DNA of 64,000 nucleotides from Bacillus sp. EB106-08-02-XG196 (GTDB taxonomy: Bacteria; Bacillota; Bacilli; Bacillales; Cytobacillaceae), in NCBI RefSeq assembly GCF_013396335.1, contig NZ_JABWSY010000004.1:186001-250000 (forward strand), given 5' to 3'. Of the stretch, positions 34,311-42,493 are shown piece after piece. Below the pieces are notes generated by a model. It was not told where the DNA came from. It did not search any database and saw nothing but the letters and a program-made list of their open reading frames with translations. The stretch's first letter is position 1. Each line of letters opens with the position of its first letter. A program made the translations under genes and the position numbers.

Positions 34311-37300
34311 TTAAAACACTCCTTTTACCTGCATATTTTCTATTTTCACTTCATCCTCACGGTATGTACCAATAATTTCTCCCGTTTTGGCAGTAGCGAA
34401 TAAAACACTTCTTTCAGATTCTAGTAAAAACTTGTACGTCTGGTCTGTTCCAGGATCGGTAATCTTCACATTCGTATTAACGCCAAATTCAGAAACAAAG
34501 ATAAACAAGCTACCATTCTCAAATTCTAGTTTCCGGCCATAAACACCTGGAACATCCCCTTCATGCCAGATTAAATGCTCCGAAACACCAGCAAGATTTA
34601 AGCTATATTGATACAATTCACGAATGGACTCATTTCTTTCATTCAATTCAACGGGAAGCGGGGACCAGATAATTCTCCCCTTGCCATAGTCATATTCCTT
34701 AACTTCTAAAATTCCCGTCTCTGTGATTTCTTTAACCACTTCGGCAATCCGCTTATCACCAAATGAAAAAGAAAGAGCTTTGTTATTAACAACTAGCTGT
34801 TCTTCACGAAGGACATTGACAAGTTTTGTTGGTCCTGCAATTTCTTTCATCCGATCGGTTTCGTTCCAGTATTCATCAAGACTCATAGGTCCAGTAAAAA
34901 GCAGTGTAACATCGTGAGTTTTCACAAATTCTAGCAGTTCCGCTAAAGCCTCTGATTGAAAGTTATGTGGACTCGGAACCATAATCACCTTTGGGGGTTC
35001 TCCAGCTAAGCTCGATAGATCATATTCACTTAACGCCCTGAATGGCTGGTTAAGCTCATAAGCTAGTATCCTCGTTAATTTCGTTGTTGCATCAAAAGCA
35101 AGCCTGCGATTAGAAAAATCATTAGAATATGGGAAAATAACAACAATATCTTCAAGCTTCCGGTTTTCGAATAAATGTCCAACTTCTTTGATAAAGACGC
35201 CAAAATCATAGGAAACATTGGTTTCCGGCTTTTCGGTCCCATCGGCACGAAGCGCCCCAATATTTGATTCATTAATATTATTCATAAAATAATTGGTATT
35301 CCAGAGCCATTGAACCGCACCCGCGCTGCCGGAAGCGAAGGCATAGGCATACTTTCTTTCCAGAATATTACGCAGCTCTTCCTCGGAGCGTTTCGCTTGG
35401 TTATTCGGATTTTCTACATACATGATGCCGGTTTCCGAAATTAAATTTGGTTTATCAAACGTCTTGGCAAAGACGCCATCCCAAAGTAAATTGTCATTTG
35501 ACCACCAGGTATGATTAGTTGTGTAATCAACCGCTTCTCCATAAAAGAAGGGAGATGGCCGCTGACCCATCAATGCTTCATCCTGTCCGACAGTGACTAA
35601 CTGATCTTTTGCCAGGTGCTTAATCGTCCCGGATAGTTTGCGAATCCACTCATTATGCTTATCCATCGTATATAACGTGTAATCTAACCATTTCAATCCT
35701 CTTTTGCCGGCAGCCATATCTTGTATATGGGTATTAATTTCCCTAATTTGCGGCGGCCTGACATGATCAAATGACGGCAGCTCATTCGGTGTCAGATTCC
35801 AGCGTTCTTGAAGCTCAGCAATATCACGATGTCTTGCCTTTAACCACTTCCTATACTCACTCGCATCAAAGTGGTCTAGAAGCGTCCTTGGTCCAGCAAA
35901 TGTTTGCTTAGGGTCAAACAGAGACGGTTCATTGATTAAATCCCAATGAACATTTGTAGTTGTCTTGTGTCTAGTAACAATCGCAGTAATAAATCGTTTC
36001 TGCGCCTCGACACTTCTTGGATCAAGATAAGGGTTTTTCCCTTCCCATTCCTCCGGTGTAAACGAGAAAAAGTTAAACGTTAATTCGATGTCATATTGTT
36101 TCGCGGTAAGTACAAAAGCATCAATTGCTCTTAAAATACTCTCTTCCATATGGCCGTCCACAAACATCATGTTCCGCCATGCCGTCCAGATTCCTGTCCT
36201 GACATAATTGATGCCGGCTGCTTTCATCGCAGAAAAATCTTTATTCCAGACACTTGGATTAGGAAGGAACAGAAAATACCGGGCAACATCTGAGGACATG
36301 TAGGTCATGCCAACCACCGGGAAAGGCTGATTATTTTTCAAAAAGTAATCTCTGCCGCAGACAAGCGGCTGTCCGCTTTCAAGCAGCGCTTCATCCTTAA
36401 ACCAAAAACCTTGATGTATGACTCGTTCTACTCCAAAATCACTCGTTACTCTAAAGGTTAGTTCATAAAAGCCAGGCTCAAATTCCTTTTTATTTAAATA
36501 GAGTTTCTGGATACACAGCTCTTTCGTAATCGAAATTTCTAAGCTATGTTTCTCAAGGGAGCTCCCTTCCTTTGAGAGAGTCAGATGTAAACTCCAATTC
36601 GATTGTTCTTGAAGTAATGACTGTGCTTGAAAAGTAAGGATAGGGACCTCAAACTGCTCATACGCGGCGTAATTGGTTTTCAGCCATAGCTCTGTCACAC
36701 CTCTAGAAGCGAAATCCGCTAACTTCAGTAATAAACGGCAGCCCTTATCATTCCAAAACTCACTGGAAAACAACTGATTAATAAATACCCATCTGCCGCC
36801 GGTAAACGTACCCTTATAGTTTTCGATTAAAACCGCCGGGGCCGCAACCTCCCGCCCGCCCTTCGAAATCCCCTTCAATAAAGGGTATATTCGGGCATCC
36901 ATTGGACCAACCGAACCCATTTCGTGTTCTATCGACGACGACTTCGTTGGATGAAGAATAAAATTGGCTGTATCCTGAACTTTAAATAGTTCCTCATACT
37001 CTTTAAAAACCGGAAATTCATTATGATGAATCAATTTCTCGATTGGTTTTCCATCAACCTTTAACACTTCATGAATATTAAGCTCAGCATGGTAAGCGGT
37101 TTGCTCCCGCTCGGGGATCCATTCGCCATTTACTAGATTGCATGGCTTTCTAAAAGGGGCACCGCCTATCCCGACAAACCCTTTCCCCTCTTTTAAATAA
37201 GAGGTTAGAGAACCCCAAGCGTTTTTTGGAAAATAGGATCCGTGTAAATGAATGAAACATTCTATTCCACTACTAAGAGTACTTTTTAACTCAGCAGCAT

Positions 37301-37406
37301 TGATAATAGAAGCCTGCTCTTCCCATTTTTCCAGTATCTCTTTTGATGGCCTTTGTCCGTCAAAAGGGAGGGCTTCATCATAAAATATCACAACTTTTGA
37401 GACCAA
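34311..37406 (-). CDS. Large clan-GH-A-like glycosidase, family not recognised
   Basis: 1031 residues. N-terminal ~1-245 looks like a glutamine-amidotransferase/ThuA-like fold (IECFIHLHGSYFPKNAWGSL, GIGGAPFRKP). Residues ~245-345 form a beta domain. A TIM barrel (~350-750) contains WDLINEPS (likely acid/base Glu) and LISETGIMY (likely nucleophile Glu), as in GH5/GH42 clan members. The C-terminal part (~770-1030) again has an amidotransferase-like fold (VVIFPYSNDFSNR, ALAELLEFVKTHDVTLLFTG) resembling the GH42 trimerisation domain. No signal peptide. TTG start after AAGGAGG. It lies between a GH20 gene and TIM barrels. I cannot name a CAZy family. Confidence 0.72.
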   Translation of the reverse strand: MVSKVVIFYDEALPFDGQRPSKEILEKWEEQASIINAAELKSTLSSGIECFIHLHGSYFPKNAWGSLTSYLKEGKGFVGIGGAPFRKPCNLVNGEWIPEREQTAYHAELNIHEVLKVDGKPIEKLIHHNEFPVFKEYEELFKVQDTANFILHPTKSSSIEHEMGSVGPMDARIYPLLKGISKGGREVAAPAVLIENYKGTFTGGRWVFINQLFSSEFWNDKGCRLLLKLADFASRGVTELWLKTNYAAYEQFEVPILTFQAQSLLQEQSNWSLHLTLSKEGSSLEKHSLEISITKELCIQKLYLNKKEFEPGFYELTFRVTSDFGVERVIHQGFWFKDEALLESGQPLVCGRDYFLKNNQPFPVVGMTYMSSDVARYFLFLPNPSVWNKDFSAMKAAGINYVRTGIWTAWRNMMFVDGHMEESILRAIDAFVLTAKQYDIELTFNFFSFTPEEWEGKNPYLDPRSVEAQKRFITAIVTRHKTTTNVHWDLINEPSLFDPKQTFAGPRTLLDHFDASEYRKWLKARHRDIAELQERWNLTPNELPSFDHVRPPQIREINTHIQDMAAGKRGLKWLDYTLYTMDKHNEWIRKLSGTIKHLAKDQLVTVGQDEALMGQRPSPFFYGEAVDYTTNHTWWSNDNLLWDGVFAKTFDKPNLISETGIMYVENPNNQAKRSEEELRNILERKYAYAFASGSAGAVQWLWNTNYFMNNINESNIGALRADGTEKPETNVSYDFGVFIKEVGHLFENRKLEDIVVIFPYSNDFSNRRLAFDATTKLTRILAYELNQPFRALSEYDLSSLAGEPPKVIMVPSPHNFQSEALAELLEFVKTHDVTLLFTGPMSLDEYWNETDRMKEIAGPTKLVNVLREEQLVVNNKALSFSFGDKRIAEVVKEITETGILEVKEYDYGKGRIIWSPLPVELNERNESIRELYQYSLNLAGVSEHLIWHEGDVPGVYGRKLEFENGSLFIFVSEFGVNTNVKITDPGTDQTYKFLLESERSVLFATAKTGEIIGTYREDEVKIENMQVKGVF

Positions 37407-37418
37407 GATTCATCCTCC

Positions 37419-38447
37419 TTATTGAAGCTCTTTCGTGACGAAATCGAGAGTGCGATAAAGCTCATCTAATACTTCTAAATCTTCACCTCTATTAAAAGAG
37501 GAAGAAGTCATGCTGATAAATTTTGCAAACTCTTCTTGACCCCAGCCATTCCAGGAGGTAACAGCCATCCCAAGCATTCCTTCCGGTTTAGTGGATTGAT
37601 TTGCCTGCTCCTTGCTGGCTTGTAGAAAATCGAGGGCCGCTTCTGTTTTATACCAGCAGGATGGAATCACCGAAAATCCCTTTTCTAGAAAAATACCAAT
37701 CGAAGGATAGGAATCTAGTTTATCGTAATGCCAATCCATCAAAACAATATCATTTGGAATTTTGGATATCGCTTGATGAGTGCCGAACGTATCTCCTTCC
37801 CATTGGTTGTAACCGGTTGCCTCGCTGTCATTGAAGCGGTCAGCCCACATAAACATCTGAACCCCGCGTTCTTTTACTAGATATCCATGGAGATCATTGA
37901 CGGCTTTTGCAAATAGCTCTGCCCGGTTCTTCCCCTTACAGCGCGGGCACATATCATCTGCAATCGCATACACTTCATCCATACCGACATGGAAGGCATC
38001 CGCTTCAAAAGCATCGATTAACTCTCCTAGGAGATCAAAAGCAAGAGCATTTACCTCAGGGTGTAACGGGCACCAGCTTCTGCAGAAAAAGTCAGGCCAT
38101 TTTGCATCTAATGGAATATGGGGAGTTTCATCAAATTCAGGATAGGCTTTTAACAGGGTATTCGGCGCCCCTCCCCAGCCTTGATGGCCCAAGCATTGAA
38201 ACAAAGGGATGACACGAATACCATGTTGCTTGCAAACGGCAGCGATTTCCTTGGCATCCTGTTTCGTAAGTGTTCCTCCAGTAACCTCTGGATGTTTCTC
38301 AAATACAAACGAAGTGTTGCACTCAATGATTAAGTGATTAATGCCCTTTGGTGCTAAGACTTTTTCAATAAACTGTATGAATGGTTCGACAAGTTCATGT
38401 GATCCAAAACGCAGATGAAACGCTTTTACAGGTTCAGTGTTCTTCAC
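37419..38447 (-). CDS. Minimal GH20-like beta-N-acetylhexosaminidase
   Basis: 342 residues consisting only of the GH20 catalytic barrel, without the usual N-terminal GH20b domain. HVGMDEVYA near 155 carries the catalytic Asp-Glu pair, GHQGWGGAPN near 90 and SWNGWGQEEF near 300 line the site. Cysteines in DDMCPRCKGKNR just after the active site could bind a metal, as in some short GH20 proteins. First gene of its operon, with a GTG start; the promoter carries the phased AraC-type sites (38507-38607). Inferred role: release of beta-GlcNAc or GalNAc in the cytosol. Confidence 0.82.
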   Translation of the reverse strand: MKNTEPVKAFHLRFGSHELVEPFIQFIEKVLAPKGINHLIIECNTSFVFEKHPEVTGGTLTKQDAKEIAAVCKQHGIRVIPLFQCLGHQGWGGAPNTLLKAYPEFDETPHIPLDAKWPDFFCRSWCPLHPEVNALAFDLLGELIDAFEADAFHVGMDEVYAIADDMCPRCKGKNRAELFAKAVNDLHGYLVKERGVQMFMWADRFNDSEATGYNQWEGDTFGTHQAISKIPNDIVLMDWHYDKLDSYPSIGIFLEKGFSVIPSCWYKTEAALDFLQASKEQANQSTKPEGMLGMAVTSWNGWGQEEFAKFISMTSSSFNRGEDLEVLDELYRTLDFVTKELQ

Positions 38448-38482
38448 TCGTTCCTACACCCCTTCTTGGTTAATTTAATTTA

Positions 38483-38512
38483 AGCATACTTCCGCCCTTG
38501 TCCAATCGTAAA
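38483..38512 (-). promoter_or_regulatory. Activator-type promoter of the GH20 operon
   Basis: TTTACG (38507-38512) and TATGCT (38483-38488) with an 18-base spacer. The weak -35 overlaps the proximal repeat. The same layout, spacing included, is found before the GH2 and sulfatase genes. Confidence 0.7.
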
Positions 38513-38607
38513 TATGTGAAATTTGTCAGCGTTGTCTTAGGCACTTTGGCCAGCCATTTAGCTGTTTATCATGATATGTATTTTTTGCATTCTATGTCGT
38601 TTCTTAC
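38507..38607. promoter_or_regulatory. Paired AraC-type binding sites before the GH20 operon
   Basis: Proximal site 38507-38536 (minus strand: GACAA, six bases, CAAATTTCACATATTTACG) and distal site 38573-38607 (GTAAGAAACGACATA ... TACATATC). The shared ACATAT cores are 62 bp apart, about six helical turns. Nearly identical pairs precede GH2 and, less perfectly, the sulfatase. Confidence 0.7.
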
Positions 38608-38618
38608 AAATGATAAAA

Positions 38619-38654
38619 AAGAAGGAAAGAGACAGTTTATCCCTTTTCCTTCTT
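38619..38654 (-). terminator. Terminator behind the second binding lipoprotein gene
   Basis: Ten-base stem (AAGAAGGAAA, 38619-38628, with 38645-38654), loop of 16 bases, and T-run on the minus strand, just past the lipoprotein stop. Confidence 0.75.
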
Positions 38655-38660
38655 CTGCTC

Positions 38661-40244
38661 TTACTTATTCCAGCGATCGTAGGCATCTTGATAAATGTTA
38701 ACCAATTTATCAAGGTCCATATTATTCATTGTTTTAATATATTTGTCCCAATTGGACAGAGGCTCGGTACCTGTAATAAATTTCGCTTCCATTTGTTCAA
38801 TGTAAGTATCCAAATCAGCGCGGATTCGTCCTACTTCTTCTTGTTCTTCAGGCGTTAAATAAACTAGTGGATATGGAACCTTTGCATATGGCTTAATTTT
38901 TACATCTGTTTCGGCATTCGTAAACTTCGTAAATTCTGTTTCAGGGAAGCCCTCAATTTTATGACGTAATGCAGGAACATTGATACCAAAATCAGGTGTT
39001 GTCATACCACGGTAGTCTTCAATCGTTTTCCCTTCAACTGGTGAATCCAGCAATTTTCTAGTACCGCTGGCTTCATCTACCCAATCCCAAACGTCCCCTG
39101 CCTTACCGATATTTAGAAGTTCATTTCCTTCTGTTGAATAGAGATAATCAACCCAGCGAATCGCAGCTTCTGGATTAGCTGTTTTATTGGTAATGGCAAA
39201 TTGACCGCGGTAGATACCCGGGCTTAATGGCGCCACGGCTTTATCAGTTGCAGAACTTGAGATTGGCTGATACATAGGGTCATCAAGTGCCTCTTCTTCC
39301 TTATCTCCAGTGGTGAAATAGGAGAACCAGTCCTGGAATAATCCAAGTTGATTGGCTTGTCCTTTTGCTTTCTTCTGCTCATTGGATTGTGAGAAAGTTT
39401 CCGGATCCATTAATTTTTCATCATAAAGCTTATTCATAAATGTAAGATAATCCTTATAGCCATCTTCTGCCGGTGTATACACGACCTTACCATCAATTTC
39501 TTCAATTCCCCAGTTCGTGAACCCAAAAGCACCTAACAGCCACTGACGAGAATCATCTAAAGCAACTGACGAGAATGGAATTTCATCGGCTTTTCCATTA
39601 CCATTCGGATCCTCTGTTTTAAATCGTTTGAACAAGGTATACAGCTCATCTGTTGTTTTAGGTAATTCTTTCACACCTAAGGCGTCTAGCCATTTACCGT
39701 TATACCATAATGGACCCATATACCAAACGGCATTCTTGTCCACCATCGGCAGTGCATAAATATGACCATCAACTGTTGTCACTGATTTTTTTACATCAGG
39801 GTTTTCTTCAAACATCTTTTGGATATTTGGAGCATATTTTTTAATCAAATCTTCTAATGGAATTAATACTCCTTCTTTTCCATACTTAACTTCCTGCTCC
39901 GCTGTTAAAGCAGCCCCAAAAAGAACATCTGGAATTTCGCCGCTGGCAAAGGCAAGATTTAATTTTGTTGGAAAATCACTGTTTGGCGGTGTTGTAAATT
40001 CATAATGTACATTCGTCATCTTTTCCATTTCTTTAAAGAAAGCCATATCCTTCCACTTTGCTTGACCAATATCCGGTCCCATCATGGACATTGTTATTTT
40101 TTCATCAACAATCGGATAACCTTCTTTGTTTATTTCTACCTTGTTTTTTTCGACATTCTCTTTTGAATTAGATTTAGAAGTACACGCAGCCAGCATCGAT
40201 AAAACTAAAACAAATGATAGCATTATAAGAATAGCTTTTCTCAT
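38661..40244 (-). CDS. ABC transporter oligosaccharide-binding lipoprotein (second importer)
   Basis: About 527 residues; signal ends in SMLAAC with the lipid Cys at 21 and an Asn/Ser/Lys-rich linker. The mature protein begins INKEGYPIVDEKITMSMMGP, the usual start of this binding-protein group, with the calcium-loop TEDPNGNGKADEIPF near 210. It captures oligosaccharides for the two permeases encoded just upstream. It is clearly homologous to the third lipoprotein (57864-59444). ATG 40244 follows GAGGG; an ATG at 40280 would precede the signal peptide. Confidence 0.9.
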   Translation of the reverse strand: MRKAILIMLSFVLVLSMLAACTSKSNSKENVEKNKVEINKEGYPIVDEKITMSMMGPDIGQAKWKDMAFFKEMEKMTNVHYEFTTPPNSDFPTKLNLAFASGEIPDVLFGAALTAEQEVKYGKEGVLIPLEDLIKKYAPNIQKMFEENPDVKKSVTTVDGHIYALPMVDKNAVWYMGPLWYNGKWLDALGVKELPKTTDELYTLFKRFKTEDPNGNGKADEIPFSSVALDDSRQWLLGAFGFTNWGIEEIDGKVVYTPAEDGYKDYLTFMNKLYDEKLMDPETFSQSNEQKKAKGQANQLGLFQDWFSYFTTGDKEEEALDDPMYQPISSSATDKAVAPLSPGIYRGQFAITNKTANPEAAIRWVDYLYSTEGNELLNIGKAGDVWDWVDEASGTRKLLDSPVEGKTIEDYRGMTTPDFGINVPALRHKIEGFPETEFTKFTNAETDVKIKPYAKVPYPLVYLTPEEQEEVGRIRADLDTYIEQMEAKFITGTEPLSNWDKYIKTMNNMDLDKLVNIYQDAYDRWNK

Positions 40245-40342
40245 TTTCCCTCGACCCCTTTCGTTTATGAAAAATTGCAATTTTATCCATATGCTAATTT
40301 AATTTTTGCAAACCACCTCCTCAAAATCCAGAAGAAATATTT

Positions 40343-41254
40343 TCATCCCTTTACGGATCCAATCATGACCCCCTTAACAAAATAACGTTGTAAAAATGGA
40401 TACACGATAATAATTGGTAATGTAGAAACAATCATGACACCGTATTTAATGATTTGGGCCAGCTCTGCCTTCGAATTCTGCGCTTCCGCTACGGAACCCG
40501 AAATTGCTCCGCCAGCCATTTCCGAGGTCATTGACTGGAGCACAAGGATTTCTCGCAAGACCAGTTGAAGTGGATATAATTCTTTATTAGAAAGATAGAT
40601 CAACGCATTAAAATAACCGTTCCAATGTCCGACACCATAAAATAAGGCCATAACAGCAATAATAGGGGTAGATAAAGGTAAAATTACTTTTATAAATAAT
40701 TTCATATTTGTACAGCCATCTATCTCTGCTGCTTCTTCCAGTTCCTTCGGGATGGTTACTTGGAAAAAGACGCGGGCAACAATTAAATTCCAAACCGCAA
40801 CAGCATTAGGTAAAACCATGGCCCAAATAGTATCGATTAATCCAAGACTTTTAATTAATAGATACGAAGGAATTAATCCTCCACCAAAAAACATCGTAAA
40901 GACGAAAATTCCCATAAAAATATTTCTTCCTACTAAATCCCTCCGAGATAATGCGTAAGCTGCCGGCAGTGTAAACAATAAATTGATCAAAGTGCCGAGC
41001 ACAGTATAAAAAATCGTATTTAAGTAACCCTTCCAAATGAGATCATTTTGAAAAATAAGCTCATACCCTGCTAACGTAAATCCTTTAGGCAGTAACCACA
41101 TTTCACCCGAGTTAACTGTAGAGGGATCACTGACCGATGCGCTGATAATATAAATCAAGGGGTACAAGACAATGACCATTGCCAGCAGTAAAAAAGTATA
41201 GTTGATGATTTTAAAGATTTTATCAGCTTTTGTTTCGACTATTGCTGAATTCAT
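40343..41254 (-). CDS. ABC transporter permease, YtcP/MalG type (second importer)
   Basis: 303 residues, six membrane segments. Begins with an ADKIFKIINYTFLLLAMVIV helix and YPLIYIISASVSDPS; EAA loop EELEEAAEIDGCTNMKLFIK near 190; C-terminus FLQRYFVKGVMIGSVKG. A short insertion rich in Ser, Gly and Ala (MTSEMAGGAISGSVAEAQNS, near 245) is absent from the paralogue at 20631. It pairs with the LplB-type permease 12 bases upstream. AAGGAGG precedes the ATG. Confidence 0.92.
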   Translation of the reverse strand: MNSAIVETKADKIFKIINYTFLLLAMVIVLYPLIYIISASVSDPSTVNSGEMWLLPKGFTLAGYELIFQNDLIWKGYLNTIFYTVLGTLINLLFTLPAAYALSRRDLVGRNIFMGIFVFTMFFGGGLIPSYLLIKSLGLIDTIWAMVLPNAVAVWNLIVARVFFQVTIPKELEEAAEIDGCTNMKLFIKVILPLSTPIIAVMALFYGVGHWNGYFNALIYLSNKELYPLQLVLREILVLQSMTSEMAGGAISGSVAEAQNSKAELAQIIKYGVMIVSTLPIIIVYPFLQRYFVKGVMIGSVKG

Positions 41255-41266
41255 TGACTTTCCTCC

Positions 41267-42271
41267 TTACCATAGACTCGTTTCGCTTTTCTTTTTCGCA
41301 ATTTGATTCACCAACACTAATAGAATTGCACTGATCACAGAATTAAATAATCCTACGGCTGCCGCAAAACTGTACTGGGCATCCAACAGACCTGCTTTAT
41401 AAACAAAGGTCGCAATGACATTTGAAGAATCCATATTGAGCGGATTTTGCAGCAATAAGATTTTTTCAAAACTAACAGATAGAATGCTGCCAACATTTAA
41501 GATTAATAAGATAATCATCGTCGGAACAAGTGAAGGGATATTAATATGCCAAATTCTCTGCAATCGAGAAGCACCATCCACAATCGCTGCTTCATGCTGC
41601 TGTTGATCGACACCAGCTAGTGCTGCAAGATAAATAATCGTTCCCCAGCCAGTTCCCTGCCAAACACCTGAAAGTACATATACCGATTTAAACCAAGCAG
41701 GATCACTCATAAATGGGATTGGTTCAAAACCTAGCGCAGCAATCAAATGGTTAATGACACCTGTCGCAGGTGACAAAAAGGCGATAATCATCCCCGCCAT
41801 AACGACGACGGAAATAAAATGAGGCGCATAGGTAATGGTTTGAACACTGCGTTTAAACATCCCATCCTTTGCTTCATTTATCGCAAGGGCTAAGATGATA
41901 GGCAGTGGAAATCCAACGAGCAGTTCATAGATGCTTATTCCGAGAGTATTCTTTATTAGGTCCCAAAAATAATAGGATTCAAAAAAATGGGTAAAGTGCT
42001 TAAAACCGACCCATTCACTTCCCCATATTCCGGTAGAAGGAACAAAATCTTTAAAGGCAATTTGAACCCCATACATTGGAATGTAATGGAAGATAATAAA
42101 GTAAGCCAATGTTGGCAGGAGGAACAGGTACAATTCCCAATTTCGTAAAATCTTCTTTACCTTTTTCTTTCTTACATTCCTTTTTGCCTCTAACAGCAGT
42201 GTACTATTTGAGCTTACCTCTACATTTAATAGTCCCTGATTTTGACTCGCAGTGACTTTGCTATCATGCAC
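41267..42271 (-). CDS. ABC transporter permease, LplB type (second importer)
   Basis: 334 residues, first gene of the second importer operon, GTG start with GGAGGAGA upstream. A long cytosolic N-terminus (1-45) precedes the first helix (LFLLPTLAYFIIFHYIPMYG). Family marks are VQIAFKDFVPSTGIWGSEW, EAA loop HEAAIVDGASRLQRIWHINI near 220 and LLQNPLNMDSSNVIATFVY. AraC-type repeats and a cre-like site lie upstream. Regulated together with the sulfated/fucosylated glycan operons, it likely brings in their substrate. Confidence 0.92.
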   Translation of the reverse strand: MHDSKVTASQNQGLLNVEVSSNSTLLLEAKRNVRKKKVKKILRNWELYLFLLPTLAYFIIFHYIPMYGVQIAFKDFVPSTGIWGSEWVGFKHFTHFFESYYFWDLIKNTLGISIYELLVGFPLPIILALAINEAKDGMFKRSVQTITYAPHFISVVVMAGMIIAFLSPATGVINHLIAALGFEPIPFMSDPAWFKSVYVLSGVWQGTGWGTIIYLAALAGVDQQQHEAAIVDGASRLQRIWHINIPSLVPTMIILLILNVGSILSVSFEKILLLQNPLNMDSSNVIATFVYKAGLLDAQYSFAAAVGLFNSVISAILLVLVNQIAKKKSETSLW

Positions 42272-42318
42272 TCACATCTCCTCCTTCAGTTTTTCTGTAT
42301 AGTATTAAACTACATGAA

Positions 42319-42332
42319 AGAAAGCGTTTTAA
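42319..42332. promoter_or_regulatory. cre-like site of the second ABC operon
   Basis: AGAAAGCGTTTTAA has two mismatches to the CcpA consensus. It lies downstream of the AraC-type repeats near the expected promoter, so glucose repression is plausible. Confidence 0.4.
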
Positions 42333-42333
42333 T

Positions 42334-42451
42334 ATATATGTCTTTTTTGTTTAGTGTTGTAAAAACAAGGAAAAGATAGTGTTGATAATGCCTTCAACGG
42401 TCATTTCCTCCGACAAATATGTCCTTTTTGTCCTGCTATGTAAGTCTTTAC
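42334..42451. promoter_or_regulatory. AraC-type repeats before the second ABC operon
   Basis: Proximal copy from 42334 and distal copy 42415-42451 (minus strand GTAAAGACTTACATAG ... CAAAAAGGACATATT). Both match the motifs before GH20, GH2 and the sulfatase, but the ACATAT cores are 81 bp apart rather than 62 and the promoter boxes are less clear. Confidence 0.6.
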
Positions 42452-42462
42452 TAGAATAAAAA

Positions 42463-42493
42463 ATAGAGGAAGGCTGTAATAGCCGTCCTCTAT
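42463..42493 (-). terminator. Terminator of the second AraC-type sensor gene
   Basis: Thirteen-base stem with one mismatch (42463-42475 with 42481-42493; ATAGAGGA arms) followed by T residues on the minus strand. The TAG stop of the sensor gene lies within the stem. Confidence 0.8.
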
